This document shows positions 1 through 9,900 of a stretch of DNA of 64,000 nt, piece by piece. Numbering within the stretch: the stretch's first letter is position 1; the number at the start of each line of letters is the position of its first letter. The notes beneath the pieces were generated by a model that saw nothing but the letters and a program-made list of their open reading frames with translations, had not been told where the DNA came from and searched no databases. Made by a program: the position numbers and the translations under genes. This stretch comes from Bacillota bacterium. GTDB lineage: Bacteria > Bacillota > Clostridia > Lachnospirales > Lachnospiraceae. The stretch is from positions 248,001-312,000 of the forward strand of contig JAEWQV010000034.1 of the NCBI GenBank assembly GCA_023399055.1. Direction: 5' to 3'.

Positions 1-1
1 T

Positions 2-505
2 GTAGACGTGTATGGTGAAGGTATTCTAATTATGGGTGAGAGCGGCATTGGTAAGAGTGAAGCTGCACTGGAGCTTATTAAGCGCGGACATCGGCTTGTT
101 GCAGATGATGCAGTTGAAATCAAGAAGGTCAGTGATGAAACTTTAATTGGTTCATCTCCAGAAAATATTCGACATTTTATTGAACTTCGAGGAATCGGTA
201 TTATTGATGTAAAGACCTTGTTCGGTGTGGAAAGTGTTAAGAATACTCAGTCCATTGATTTAGTTATTAAGCTTGAGGAATGGAATAAGGATAAACTATA
301 TGACAGACTTGGACTGGAAGAGACTTATATTGAGTTTCTTGGTAACAAGATTCCATGCCATTCAATTCCAATTCGCCCAGGCAGAAACTTAGCAATCATT
401 TGTGAATCTGCGGCAGTAAATTACCGTCAAAAGAAGATGGGTTACAATGCAGTGCAGGAACTCTATCGCAGGGTATTAAATAATATGAGTAAGACAGATA
501 ATTAA
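2..505 (+). CDS. hprK: HPr kinase/phosphorylase, C-terminal part (partial)
   Basis: HprK phosphorylates HPr and Crh on Ser46 in response to glycolytic intermediates and also removes this phosphate; it controls carbon catabolite repression in the cytoplasm of Firmicutes. The frame is open from the first bases, so the N-terminal domain and start lie outside the window. The visible 167 residues contain the Walker A motif GESGIGKS (35-58) followed by [13 protein letters not shown], and the HprK signature [10 protein letters not shown], all typical of the catalytic domain. Its likely substrate, a Crh-like protein, is encoded at 4640-4894 in the same run of genes. High confidence for family; only the length is incomplete. 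Confidence 0.96.
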   Translation, partial: VDVYGEGILIMGESGIGKSEAALELIKRGHRLVADDAVEIKKVSDETLIGSSPENIRHFIELRGIGIIDVKTLFGVESVKNTQSIDLVIKLEEWNKDKLYDRLGLEETYIEFLGNKIPCHSIPIRPGRNLAIICESAAVNYRQKKMGYNAVQELYRRVLNNMSKTDN

Positions 506-720
506 GATTGTAACCTTTCTGCCTAAGCGAGCTATAGTCAAAGCGAAATTGAACTTATGGCTGAGTTGTTATAAAGATAATTTAAAATATTGGTTTTGTA
601 AAGTGTAGGTTAATGTGAAAAATAAGTATTTCACGAAGTGAATTGCCATCAATTCACTTTCTAACTTTGTGCGTGCGCGAAGCAAGGTTAGCAGATATTG
701 AGAAAGGTAAGGATTTTAGT

Positions 721-1659
721 ATGAGCAAGTATTGTTTTGGAATTGATATTGGCGGTACAGCCGTTAAAGTTGGATTATTCAATACAGAGGGAACACTTTT
801 AAATAATTGGGACTTTACAACAGTAAAGACAGGAAACGGAAAAGATATTCTTAAGGATTCAGCTAACTTTGTGGAAGCGAAGATTGAGGAATTAAAACTT
901 GATAAAGCTGATATTTTAGGTATTGGAATTGGTATTCCTGGACCAGTTAAGGAAAATGGAGATGTTCTGGAGCTTGCGAATCTAGGAATGGGTTACTTTA
1001 ATATAGAAGAAGAAATGAAAAACCTCACAACACTCAAGGTAAAGGCAGCAAATGATGCGAATGTAGCTGCTCTTGGCGAACTTTGGATGGGCGGTGGAAA
1101 AGGCTATCATAATATGGTACTTGTGACACTTGGAACAGGTGTAGGTGGTGGTATCATTTTAGGTGGGACAGTTGTTGCCGGTAGTAATGGTGCTGGCGGT
1201 GAGATTGGACATATCTTTGTAAATCCAGAAGAAACCAAAGCTTGCGGTTGTGGAAAAAAGGGTTGTCTCGAGCAATACGCATCAGCGACTGGTATTGTAA
1301 GGCTTGCTAAATCCTATTTGGAGAGTAGTGATGAAGCTTCCAAGATGAGAAATTATAAGGAACTAAGTGCAAAGGCAGTTTTTGATTGTGCAAAAGAAGG
1401 TGATAACCTTGCTTTGGAGACTGTTGAAAAAGCTTGTTATTATCTTGGTGTTTCCATGGCTCATATAGCACAGGTAATTGACCCTGAGGTATTTGTTATT
1501 GGTGGTGGTGTTTCAAAAGCTGGAGAGATTATCACAGAAACTATGAAGAAGTATTACAATGAGCATGTAATGGATGCACTTAAAAATAGAGAATTCCGTT
1601 TAGCTGTTTTAGGTAATGATGCAGGAATTTATGGAGCAGCAAAGCTGATACTGGAATAA
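721..1659 (+). CDS. ROK-family glucokinase
   Basis: Predicted cytoplasmic sugar kinase, most likely glucose to glucose 6-phosphate. The 312-residue protein has the N-terminal phosphate-binding motif GIDIGGTAVKVG, the substrate motif GIGIGIPGPV, a GTGVGGG loop and the ROK zinc motif CGCGKKGCLE. The frame is open upstream to a TTG at 643, but the ATG at 721 gives the standard N-terminus MSKYCFGIDIGG and has a ribosome binding site (AGAAAGG, about 700) in front. A weak hairpin (661-691, CTAAC paired with GTTAG) lies in the leader. It sits between hprK and murB, a common clostridial arrangement. Substrate specificity within the ROK family cannot be read from sequence alone. Confidence 0.9.
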   Translation: MSKYCFGIDIGGTAVKVGLFNTEGTLLNNWDFTTVKTGNGKDILKDSANFVEAKIEELKLDKADILGIGIGIPGPVKENGDVLELANLGMGYFNIEEEMKNLTTLKVKAANDANVAALGELWMGGGKGYHNMVLVTLGTGVGGGIILGGTVVAGSNGAGGEIGHIFVNPEETKACGCGKKGCLEQYASATGIVRLAKSYLESSDEASKMRNYKELSAKAVFDCAKEGDNLALETVEKACYYLGVSMAHIAQVIDPEVFVIGGGVSKAGEIITETMKKYYNEHVMDALKNREFRLAVLGNDAGIYGAAKLILE

Positions 1660-1711
1660 TCCTTAAGACCTCTAAATAAGATATCCTAGAACAGTATTTA
1701 GGAGGCTGACA

Positions 1712-2626
1712 GTGGAAAATCAATTTTATCAAAAATTAACACAAATATTACCCAAAGAGCGAATTAAGTTAAAGGAATCGATGGTAGAACATACCTCACT
1801 TCATATTGGAGGAGAAACTGATTATTTGGTTTTACCTACGACAATATCAGAGGTAAGAGAGGTAGTCCATCTATGCCAAGCAGAGAATATGCCTTATTAT
1901 ATTATGGGGAATGGTAGTAATCTTCTGGTCTCCGATTTAGGATATAGAGGCGTAATTATAAAGCTGGGTAATGAATTTTCTTCTATTGATATATCAGAAC
2001 ACGGAAAAGTGACAGCACAGGCTGGAGTACTTCTATCCAAGCTTGCAAATGTGATAGCTGAACATAGTTTGACCGGTTTTGAATTTGCTTCTGGAATTCC
2101 TGGAACACTAGGTGGAGCAGTAACCATGAATGCTGGTGCCTATGACGGTGAAATGAAGCAATGCTTAACAGGTGCCAGAGTGATGGATGAAGCTGGGCAG
2201 GTGATAGAGCTTAATTTGGAAGAACTTATGTTAGGCTATCGTACCAGTGTTCTGCAATCCAAGAATTATATTCTTCTTGAGGCTGATCTGCAGTTTAATA
2301 AAGGAGACCAGCAACTGATAAGACAGAAAATGAATGATTTAAATCGTCAGAGACGTGAAAAACAACCCCTGGAACAATATAGTGCGGGTAGCACCTTTAA
2401 AAGACCGCCGGGCAATTTTGCTGGAAAATTAATCGGTGACGCAGGACTACGTGGTTATCAGGTAGGCGGAGCTGCAGTTTCAGAAAAGCATTGTGGTTTT
2501 GTGATTAATAAGGACAACGCCACTGCCAAAGACTTTCTCACACTGATTGAGGATGTTGTACGAATCGTTGATGAGAAATTTGATGTTAGGTTGGAGCCGG
2601 AAGTTAAATTTTTGGGAGAAATATAG
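1712..2626 (+). CDS. murB: UDP-N-acetylenolpyruvoylglucosamine reductase
   Basis: MurB reduces UDP-GlcNAc-enolpyruvate with NADPH to UDP-MurNAc, the second committed step of peptidoglycan precursor synthesis, using bound FAD. The 304-residue protein has the usual length. It shows the FAD-binding segment with YIMGNGSNLLV and GIPGTLGGAV, the catalytic-region motif YSAGSTFKRP with its conserved serine, and the C-terminal EPEVKFLG. The start is GTG at 1712, with GGAGG at 1701-1705. It follows the ROK kinase by 52 bases and precedes rapZ. Confidence 0.97.
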   Translation: MENQFYQKLTQILPKERIKLKESMVEHTSLHIGGETDYLVLPTTISEVREVVHLCQAENMPYYIMGNGSNLLVSDLGYRGVIIKLGNEFSSIDISEHGKVTAQAGVLLSKLANVIAEHSLTGFEFASGIPGTLGGAVTMNAGAYDGEMKQCLTGARVMDEAGQVIELNLEELMLGYRTSVLQSKNYILLEADLQFNKGDQQLIRQKMNDLNRQRREKQPLEQYSAGSTFKRPPGNFAGKLIGDAGLRGYQVGGAAVSEKHCGFVINKDNATAKDFLTLIEDVVRIVDEKFDVRLEPEVKFLGEI

Positions 2627-2770
2627 TTAATAATAGATTGTGTATAATGGAATGCTATTAGAAAGAATAATGTCATTCTTAGTTTAAAAGAAAAAAACAG
2701 AATGAAATTTTAGAAAGTATTATTTACGGGTTGAAGAAGGATGCCGCCAGGTAAAATAATGGAGGGGTGC

Positions 2771-3628
2771 ATGAGGTTCGTAATCGTCACAGGTATGTCA
2801 GGAGCAGGTAAGAGCTCCGTATTAAAGATGCTGGAGGATGCAGGTTATTTCTGTGTAGATAACCTTCCAATTCAGCTGGTGAAGAAGTTTGTACGCTTAA
2901 TTATCCAAGGGAATCAATCCAAAGTGGCATTAGGTATTGATATTCGCAGCGGACAAGCGTTAAAGGAAATGGATAATGTTTTGCTGGATTTTAAGCGATC
3001 AAATGTAAAATATGAAGTTCTTTTCCTTGATTGCTCTCCAGAAGTACTCGTAAAACGATATAAAGAAACCAGAAGGAGCCATCCTTTATCCGGTATGGGA
3101 CGGGTAGAAAAGGGAATTGCTCTGGAACAGGAAAGGCTTGAATTTCTTCGTAAGAAAGCAGATGTAATTATTGATACCAGTCATTTGCTGATACGTGAAT
3201 TAAAAGCACAGATTAATAAGATCTATCAGGATGATGAGAAATTCAGTAACTTCTTTGTTACAATTTTATCCTTTGGTTTTAAATACGGTATTCCGGTAGA
3301 TTCCGATTTGGTTTTTGATGTAAGATTTTTACCAAACCCTTTCTACATACCGGAACTAAAGAAGCAAACCGGCAATGATATGCCAGTAAGAGATTATGTG
3401 ATGGAATCTAAATCAGCTCTTGAGTTTGTAAATAAATTAGAGGATATGCTGTTATTTCTAATACCGAATTATATCGTAGAAGGAAAGAATCAGTTAGTTG
3501 TTAGTATTGGTTGTACAGGGGGTAAACACCGTTCGGTTACTCTAGTGAATGAATTAGCAATTCGATTAAGTCGTTCAGAGTATGGAATAAAATTGGAACA
3601 TAGAGATATTGAAAAGGATAGTAGGTGA
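2771..3628 (+). CDS. rapZ: RapZ/YvcJ-family nucleotide-binding protein
   Basis: P-loop protein of the RapZ (YvcJ) family. In E. coli RapZ is an RNA-binding adaptor that controls GlmS mRNA through the sRNA GlmZ; in Firmicutes YvcJ binds and hydrolyses nucleotides and its role is less clear. The ATG at 2771 is chosen over 2741 because it gives the family N-terminus MRFVIVTGMSGAGKS (Walker A) and has GGAGGGG at 2761-2767. The C-terminal domain keeps IGCTGGKHRSV, the conserved region linked to RNA/ligand binding in RapZ. The length is 285 residues, normal for the family. Its stop lies just before whiA, so the two are probably co-transcribed. Confidence 0.93.
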   Translation: MRFVIVTGMSGAGKSSVLKMLEDAGYFCVDNLPIQLVKKFVRLIIQGNQSKVALGIDIRSGQALKEMDNVLLDFKRSNVKYEVLFLDCSPEVLVKRYKETRRSHPLSGMGRVEKGIALEQERLEFLRKKADVIIDTSHLLIRELKAQINKIYQDDEKFSNFFVTILSFGFKYGIPVDSDLVFDVRFLPNPFYIPELKKQTGNDMPVRDYVMESKSALEFVNKLEDMLLFLIPNYIVEGKNQLVVSIGCTGGKHRSVTLVNELAIRLSRSEYGIKLEHRDIEKDSR

Positions 3629-3633
3629 TTGTT

Positions 3634-4650
3634 ATGTCGTTTTCGATGGACGTAAAAGAAGAGCTTTCTCATCAACTAAGCAGTGCCAGACATTGCAGAT
3701 TAGCGGAGTTGGCAGCAATTCTTTCCAGCGAAGGTCGAATTGTAGGAGAAGCTCCGAACTATCAATTGAGGTTGCAGACAGAAAATTTAGTTGTTGCAAG
3801 AAAGTACTTTACATTAATAAAAAAAACATTTAATATAAATATTGATGTTTCTGTCAAAACTAATAACAATGCAAATGACAATCGTAATTATACTTTGGTA
3901 ATTCCTAAACCAGAGTATGTGGACAAGATTTTGCATGCAACAAAACTGCACTTTGATGAAACTTTCATTGGGGAGAAAGCATCAGAGGTTGATAAGACAC
4001 TGACAGAAAAAAATAGGAAAGTGCTAAACGAAGTAACAGACCAGTTGATTACTCAGAATTTATGTTGTAAAAGAGCATATATACGTGGCGCATTTTTGTC
4101 GTCTGGCTCAATGAGTGATCCCAAAAAAGCTTATCATTTGGAGATTGTTTCACCCACAAATGATAAGGCAATACAGATTAGAGATATGATTCAAGCCTTT
4201 TCTATTGATGCAAAGATCGTGATACGCAAAAAAAGTTATGTTGTTTACATTAAAGAAGGTTCTCAAATAGTTGATTTGCTTAATGTCATGGAAGCTCATG
4301 TAGCATTGATGGATTTGGAAAATGTGAGAATACTTAAGGAAATGCGTAACTCAATTAATCGACAGGTAAACTGTGAAGCTGCGAATATCAGTAAGACAGT
4401 AGCTGCTGCATCAAAGCAGATTGACGATATTATATTTATTAGAGATAATGTAGGGTTTAGTGATCTGGCAGATGGATTAGAAGATATTGCAAGGCTACGG
4501 GTTGAATATCCGGAAGCCTCACTCAAGGAATTGGGTGCAATGCTTACACCGAGCATAGGTAAATCCGGAGTTAATCACAGGTTGCGGAAATTAAGCATGA
4601 TAGCAGATCAATTGCGGGAGCATAAGGAGGAAAATAGTCATGATAACTAA
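3634..4650 (+). CDS. whiA: WhiA-family DNA-binding protein
   Basis: WhiA proteins combine a degenerate LAGLIDADG homing-endonuclease-like fold with a C-terminal helix-turn-helix. They act in sporulation in Streptomyces and in cell division and chromosome segregation in Bacillus. The 338-residue product starts MSFSMDVKEELSHQ, matching the family start, so ATG 3634 is preferred to an upstream GTG at 3625. The C-terminus (about residues 260-325) holds the typical EYPEASLKELGAML...GVNHRLRKL helix-turn-helix. It begins 5 bases after the rapZ stop and overlaps the next gene by 11 bases. The yvcK (mgfK) gene that lies between rapZ and whiA in Bacillus is absent here. Confidence 0.95.
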   Translation: MSFSMDVKEELSHQLSSARHCRLAELAAILSSEGRIVGEAPNYQLRLQTENLVVARKYFTLIKKTFNINIDVSVKTNNNANDNRNYTLVIPKPEYVDKILHATKLHFDETFIGEKASEVDKTLTEKNRKVLNEVTDQLITQNLCCKRAYIRGAFLSSGSMSDPKKAYHLEIVSPTNDKAIQIRDMIQAFSIDAKIVIRKKSYVVYIKEGSQIVDLLNVMEAHVALMDLENVRILKEMRNSINRQVNCEAANISKTVAAASKQIDDIIFIRDNVGFSDLADGLEDIARLRVEYPEASLKELGAMLTPSIGKSGVNHRLRKLSMIADQLREHKEENSHDN

Positions 4651-4894
4651 GGAAATTTTAATTAACATTCCAAACGGATTAGAAGCAAGACCGATTGCAT
4701 TACTTGTACAAGTGGCAAGCCAGTACGAATGTAGTATACATGTGTCCACCAAAGATAAGCATGTTAATGCAAAAAGCATCATGGGTATGATGAGCATGGG
4801 TATTTCTGCCGGAGATACAGTATCCATTACAACAGATGGACCGGATGAGGAAGTTGCACTTGAAAATATTGAGAAGTATTTAACCAATAAGTAA
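4640..4894 (+). CDS. HPr-like protein with Glu15 (Crh-like)
   Basis: This 84-residue protein of the HPr fold resembles Bacillus Crh in gene position (directly after whiA) and in lacking the catalytic histidine. The usual GLHARP motif reads GLEARP, so residue 15 is Glu (codon GAA, 4682-4684) and the protein cannot accept phosphate from enzyme I at that site. Ser46 (codon 4775-4777, in AKSIMGMMSMG) is kept, so it can be a substrate of HprK, encoded at the start of the window. It overlaps whiA by 11 bases; GGAGG sits at 4626-4630. The predicted role is a signalling or catabolite-repression co-effector rather than sugar transport. It is unknown whether Glu15 acts as a phospho-mimic. Confidence 0.9.
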   Translation: MITKEILINIPNGLEARPIALLVQVASQYECSIHVSTKDKHVNAKSIMGMMSMGISAGDTVSITTDGPDEEVALENIEKYLTNK

Positions 4895-4908
4895 TTAATA
4901 TAATACCA

Positions 4909-4956
4909 CACAAAAAAGGGGGACAGCCACGCTGTACCCCTTTTTTGTGGTGTTTT
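4909..4956 (+). terminator. Rho-independent terminator after the Crh-like gene
   Basis: CACAAAAAAGGGG (4909-4921) pairs perfectly with CCCCTTTTTTGTG (4937-4949), with a 15-base loop and a T-rich tail. It closes the murB-rapZ-whiA-Crh-like unit. Confidence 0.92.
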
Positions 4957-5003
4957 ATTGGGCATTTTAAGGCTTTGTCTCGAAAAGAAAAGAAACTACA
5001 GCA

Positions 5004-5032
5004 TTGTGAAATTTACTTTAGCAAAGTATAAT
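5004..5032 (+). promoter_or_regulatory. Predicted sigma-A promoter for the deacetylase gene
   Basis: TTGTGA (5004-5009), a 17-base spacer and a perfect TATAAT (5027-5032) lie 65 bases before the ATG at 5097. No operator is evident. Confidence 0.65.
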
Positions 5033-5096
5033 AATAAAGACAGGTAAATAATGTAAAAAAATAAATATTATAGTTTCAAGGAAATGTGGTGTATCC

Positions 5097-6515
5097 ATGG
5101 TAGCGAATAAAAATACTCAACAGATAAAAAAGAAAAAGAGGCCTAGAAAAGTAACTATTATCTTGATTCTTGAGATATTTATCGTAGTACTCTTATTTGG
5201 TGGCTATCGCTTTTATTTATACTGGCAGGATAAACAACAGGAGCTTGCAGATGAGGAAAGAGAACTTATACATAAGGAAGATAATGATAAATTGTCCCCA
5301 GCAGAGCAGGTTGCAAAAGAAGAACAGGATAGACTTAGAACAGAAATGAAAGATCGGCAGGACCTCATTGAAAAAGCTAGAACCTTAACCATTGGCTATG
5401 ATTACGAAGGAGCCATTGACCTGATTAAAGGCTACGTGGGTAAAGAAGGTGGCTATCAGGTATATAAAGTTCTGGTGGATGAGATTGCGAATCTTGAAAA
5501 AGAACAGGACAAGCTGGTGCTGTATGGTGGTGTCTATAGCTCTGTCACAGAGGTTAGCCATCTTTTTTTTCATACTTTAATTATGGACACCTCTTTAGCC
5601 TTTGATGGAGATAGTGATACTAAGGGCTATAATATGTATATGGTGACGGTACAGGAATTTGAAAAAATACTGCAGTCACTGTATGATCAGAATTATGTTT
5701 TGGTTCGAATGTCTGATTTGGTTAAGAAGGTTACACTTTCCGATGGTTCAATCAGTTATGAAGAAAACGAAATATATCTTAAACAAGGCAAGAAGCCTAT
5801 CGTGTTATCAGAGGATGATGTTGCTTTTTATAAATACATGCTGGATGACGGATTTGCATCTAAAATAGTACTTGATTCAGAAGGAAAGCCTACCTGTGAG
5901 ATGATTCTTGAGGATGGGAATCCTGTAACTGGAGCTTTTGATATTATACCAATTCTAAATGAGTTTATCGAGGAACATCCCGACTTCTCCTATAAAGGAG
6001 CAAAGGGACTACTTGCTTTAACCGGTTATGAAGGAGTATTGGGTTATCGGACCAATGACAAGACTTCTCCAGATTATAAGAAGGAATTGAAGGCAGCGAA
6101 AGAAGTGGTCGCAGCATTGAAGGAGGATGGCTGGGAATTTGCATCCCATAGCTGGGGACATAAAGATATGCAAGCAGCCAGCCTTAGTACTTTGAAGTCA
6201 GATACTGACAGATGGCTTGAGGAGGTAGGGTCAATCGTTGGATCAACCAATATGTATGTATTTCCATTTGGAAATGATATAGAAACAACTACTGGAACTT
6301 ATACAAGCAGTAAGTATCAATATCTGAAGGAAAAAGGATTTGATATCTTCTTAGCAGTTTATAAGGAACCTTGGATGCACATTAAGAAAAATTATGTACG
6401 TATGACCAGACGTCCAATCGACGGTCAGGCCTTATTAGAATTTCCAGAAAGACTTGAGGATTTATTTAACGTAGAGGAAATAATCGATATAAGTCGTCCA
6501 TCAAAGAACTGGTAA
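5097..6515 (+). CDS. Membrane-anchored polysaccharide deacetylase (NodB-like)
   Basis: Predicted extracytoplasmic carbohydrate esterase of family CE4, probably removing N-acetyl groups from peptidoglycan or another surface glycan. The protein has 472 residues: a basic N-terminus, one membrane segment (about 19-43), a charged helical linker (about 45-130) and the NodB-like catalytic domain (about 230-450). Motif 2 is clear as HSWGHKDM (His-x3-His). Motif 1 appears as SEDD rather than the classic TFDDG. FPFGND fits the region after the histidine motif. It stands alone between a terminator-promoter pair and another terminator. The target glycan cannot be read from the sequence. Confidence 0.82.
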   Translation: MVANKNTQQIKKKKRPRKVTIILILEIFIVVLLFGGYRFYLYWQDKQQELADEERELIHKEDNDKLSPAEQVAKEEQDRLRTEMKDRQDLIEKARTLTIGYDYEGAIDLIKGYVGKEGGYQVYKVLVDEIANLEKEQDKLVLYGGVYSSVTEVSHLFFHTLIMDTSLAFDGDSDTKGYNMYMVTVQEFEKILQSLYDQNYVLVRMSDLVKKVTLSDGSISYEENEIYLKQGKKPIVLSEDDVAFYKYMLDDGFASKIVLDSEGKPTCEMILEDGNPVTGAFDIIPILNEFIEEHPDFSYKGAKGLLALTGYEGVLGYRTNDKTSPDYKKELKAAKEVVAALKEDGWEFASHSWGHKDMQAASLSTLKSDTDRWLEEVGSIVGSTNMYVFPFGNDIETTTGTYTSSKYQYLKEKGFDIFLAVYKEPWMHIKKNYVRMTRRPIDGQALLEFPERLEDLFNVEEIIDISRPSKNW

Positions 6516-6522
6516 CTGTTAT

Positions 6523-6571
6523 AACACCACGGAAGCGCATTAGTTTGTTATATGCACTTGTGTGGTGTTTT
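6523..6571 (+). terminator. Terminator after the deacetylase gene
   Basis: AACACCAC (6523-6530) pairs with GTGGTGTT (6562-6569), with an inner GCAT/ATGC pairing, followed by a short T-rich tail (6567-6571). Confidence 0.75.
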
Positions 6572-6649
6572 CTATTAATAAAAGGACATAGCCTAATCTT
6601 GTTCATTGACATCTAGGTATACCTGCCTTACAATAATTTGTAACAGATC

Positions 6650-6773
6650 AGAACCAAGCAGAATATTAAATAAATTAGCCGTGAAAGCTTGCTTTCAAAG
6701 GATAATTTATTTAATATTCTAGTTTGGCGAGAGCCAAACAGCGAGAAAACCGCAGGTTTTTGAGCTTGGTTCT
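6650..6773. repeat. Nested inverted-repeat element, copy 1
   Basis: A 124-base element made of stems inside stems. The outer arms are AGAACCAAGC (6650-6659) and GCTTGGTTCT (6764-6773). Inside is an 18-base perfect inverted repeat (6660-6677 with 6703-6720) capped by TGAAAGC/GCTTTCA (6682-6688, 6691-6697), then GTTTGGC/GCCAAAC (6722-6728, 6733-6739), then AAAACC/GGTTTT (6746-6751, 6755-6760). The right half recurs in the adjoining copy. No coding potential is seen. It resembles a dispersed intergenic palindromic repeat (REP/MITE-like); the class is not identified. Confidence 0.8.
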
Positions 6774-6796
6774 GAAGAGTTAGGATAATTTATAAT

Positions 6797-6890
6797 ACAA
6801 GATGAAACGGTAAGTCGTTTCACTTGTCATGTATTCTAGTTTGGAAAAAGCCAAACAGCGAAGAAACAGCAGTTTTTGAGCTTAGTTAGG
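6797..6890. repeat. Nested inverted-repeat element, copy 2
   Basis: This second copy follows the first directly. Its left part is a different hairpin, ACAAGATGAAACG (6797-6809) against CGTTTCACTTGT (6816-6827). Its right part repeats copy 1: CTAGTTTGG, a short loop, CCAAACAGCGA, GAAAC, GCAG, TTTTTGAGCTT. A hairpin like the left part also occurs at 24291-24319. Together with copy 1 it fills the 447-base gap between the deacetylase gene and dnaE. Confidence 0.75.
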
Positions 6891-6962
6891 AATAGTCGCA
6901 ATAAATTTATTGGGATTAATGTTTTTGGATAGATGTCGCACCTGCGACAGATTGGAGTTTTT

Positions 6963-9900
6963 ATGGAATTTACACATTTACATTTACATACAGAATATAG
7001 TTTGCTCGATGGCTCCGGTAAGATTAAGGAAATGGTTCACCAAGCAAAAGAGCTTGGAATGGACAGCATTGCAATCACTGATCATGGTGTAATGTATGGA
7101 GTTATTGATTTTTATAAGGCATGCCTTGCAGAGGGTGTCAAGCCAGTGATTGGCTGTGAAGTATATGTTGCACCGAATTCAAGATTTGACCGTGAATTAG
7201 GAAATAACGAGGAACGATATCATCATCTTGTTTTGCTGGCAGAGAATAATGCAGGCTACCAAAATCTGATGAAGATTGTTTCCAGAGGGTTCTTAGAAGG
7301 ATTTTATTATAAACCAAGAATTGATTATGAGGTATTAGAGAAGTATCATGAAGGAATTATTGCACTTAGTGCCTGTCTGGCAGGTGAAGTTTCCAGCAAT
7401 CTACTCCGTGGTTTCTATCAAGAAGCAAAAGAAGCAGCACTTAGGCTTCAGAGCGTATTTGGTGAGAACAACTTCTTTCTGGAATTGCAGGATCATGGAA
7501 TGGCGGAGCAGAAGGCAGTAAATCAGGGTTTACTGCGCTTGTCACAGGAAACTGGTATTCCACTGGTGGCCACCAATGACGTGCACTATACCTATGCAGA
7601 GGATGCCGATCCACATGATATTCTGCTTTGCATTCAAACCCAGAAAAAAGTAAATGACGAAAACAGAATGAAATATGAGGGTGGACAGTTTTATATGAAG
7701 TCCCCCGAGGAAATGCTTCAGTTATTTCCTTATGCGAAGGAAGCTTTAACCAATACCCATGAAATTGCAAAACGTTGCAATGTTACCATTACATTTGGTG
7801 AATATAAATTACCCGTTTATCCTGTGCCCGAAGGATACCAAGCCTTTGATTACTTGAAAAAAGTATGCAAGGAAGGTATGGTAAAAAGGTATGGAGACGT
7901 ACCCCAGGAATTATGGGACAGAATGGATTATGAACTTGAGACCATTGGAAGTATGGGCTTTGTTGATTACTTCCTGATAGTATGGGACTTTATTAAATAT
8001 GCTAAAGATCATGAGATTATGGTTGGCCCAGGCAGAGGTAGCGCCGCAGGCTCCATCGTATCCTACGCTCTGGAAATTACCGATATTGATCCAATTAAAT
8101 ATAGTCTACTGTTTGAGCGTTTCCTTAATCCCGAACGTATTTCCATGCCGGATATTGATATTGACTTCTGCTATGAACGCAGGCAGGAAGTCATTGATTA
8201 TGTTACTCGTAAATATGGTAAGGATAAGGTGGTTCAAATTTCTACCTTTGGTACAATGGCTGCAAAAGCTGTAATACGAGATGTAGGGCGTGCCCTTGAT
8301 TTATCCTATGCGCAGGTAGATACCGTAGCAAAAATGATACCCACGGAGCTAGGGATTACCATAGAAAAAGCGTTACATGATAACAAAGAGCTGAGACAGC
8401 TATATGAATCAAATTCAGATGTTAAGTATTTGATTGATATGTCCAAAAGGTTAGAGGGCTTGCCAAGACATACTTCCATGCATGCAGCAGGTGTGGTTAT
8501 TGGCAAAGAAAGCATTGATGAATATGTACCGTTATCTCGTTCCTCAGATGAATCTATTACCACCCAATTTACGATGACAACCTTAGAGGAACTAGGGCTA
8601 TTAAAGATGGACTTTTTAGGGCTTCGAACCTTAACCGTAATTCAGAATGCAGAAGCACTAATTAATAAAGATAGAAGTATAGACGACCAATTTGATATTA
8701 AAACAATTAATTATCAAGATGAAAAGGTATATGATCTAATAACATCAGCTAAAACCGAAGGTATCTTCCAGTTAGAAAGTGCGGGAATGAAGAACTTCAT
8801 GAAGGAGTTGAAACCACGTACGTTAGAGGATATCATTGCTGGATTATCACTATTTCGTCCAGGTCCAATGGACTTTATCCCTAAATATGTTAAGGGAAAG
8901 AACGAATCAGGTAAAATAATTTATGAATGCCCGCAGTTGGAACCTATATTATCACCAACCTATGGTTGTATTGTATATCAAGAGCAGGTTATGCAGATCG
9001 TACGAGAATTAGCAGGGTATAGCTACGGTCGAAGTGACCTTGTTCGTCGTGCCATGTCAAAGAAGAAGGAATCCGTAATGATTAAGGAGCGAAAGACCTT
9101 CGTCTACGGTAATCCGGAAGAGGGGATACCAGGCTGTATCAGTAACGGTGTTCCTGAAGCAGTAGCCAACCATATTTTCGATGAAATGATGGACTTTGCC
9201 AAGTATGCCTTTAACAAATCTCATGCTGCAGCATATGCTGTAGTTTCCTATGAAACAGCATATTTAAAATGTTATTATCCAGTGGAGTTCATGGCAGCAT
9301 TAATGACTTCGGTGATTGATAATCCAGGTAAGGTATCAGAATATATTTACCATTGCAGACAGATGAATATTGAAATTCTGCCACCGGATATTAATGAAGG
9401 ATTTGGAGTGTTTACCGTAGCAGATGGTGCAATTCGATATGCATTGGCTGCAATTAAGGGGATTGGAAGACCTGTGATTGAGGCAATCGTAAGCGAACGC
9501 GAGGCAAACGGTCCTTTTATCAATATAAGAGACTTTGCATCTAGACTATCCGGTAAAGAAGTAAATAAGAGAACCATTGAAAGTTTTATAAAAGCTGGTG
9601 TATTCAATGGAATTCATTCCAATCGAAGACAGTTAATGATGAGCTATGTGCAGATTCTTGACAGCATTTCCGCTGAAAAAAAGAAGGCACTCACCGGACA
9701 GATGACATTATTTGATATTGTAGATGAAACAGAGAAAATTGAATATGAAGTTACAATGCCAGACGTAACGGAATATAATAAGGAACAACTCCTGGCTTTT
9801 GAAAAAGAAGTTCTTGGTATCTATGTCAGCGGTCATCCGTTAGAAGAATACGAGGCAAGAATTCGTAAGAATGTCACCGTTAATTCCAATGATTTTGAAA

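Noticed and set aside
1897..2127. Minus-strand frame of 76 codons inside murB
   Set aside because: Opposite-strand shadow of a well-conserved gene.
4591..4965. Minus-strand frame of 124 codons across the Crh-like gene
   Set aside because: Overlaps whiA end, the Crh-like gene and the terminator; no start signal or family match.
6682..6697. TGAAAGCTTGCTTTCA as a possible catabolite-response (cre) site
   Set aside because: The palindrome is the tip of the large nested repeat and does not have the CG centre of cre sites.
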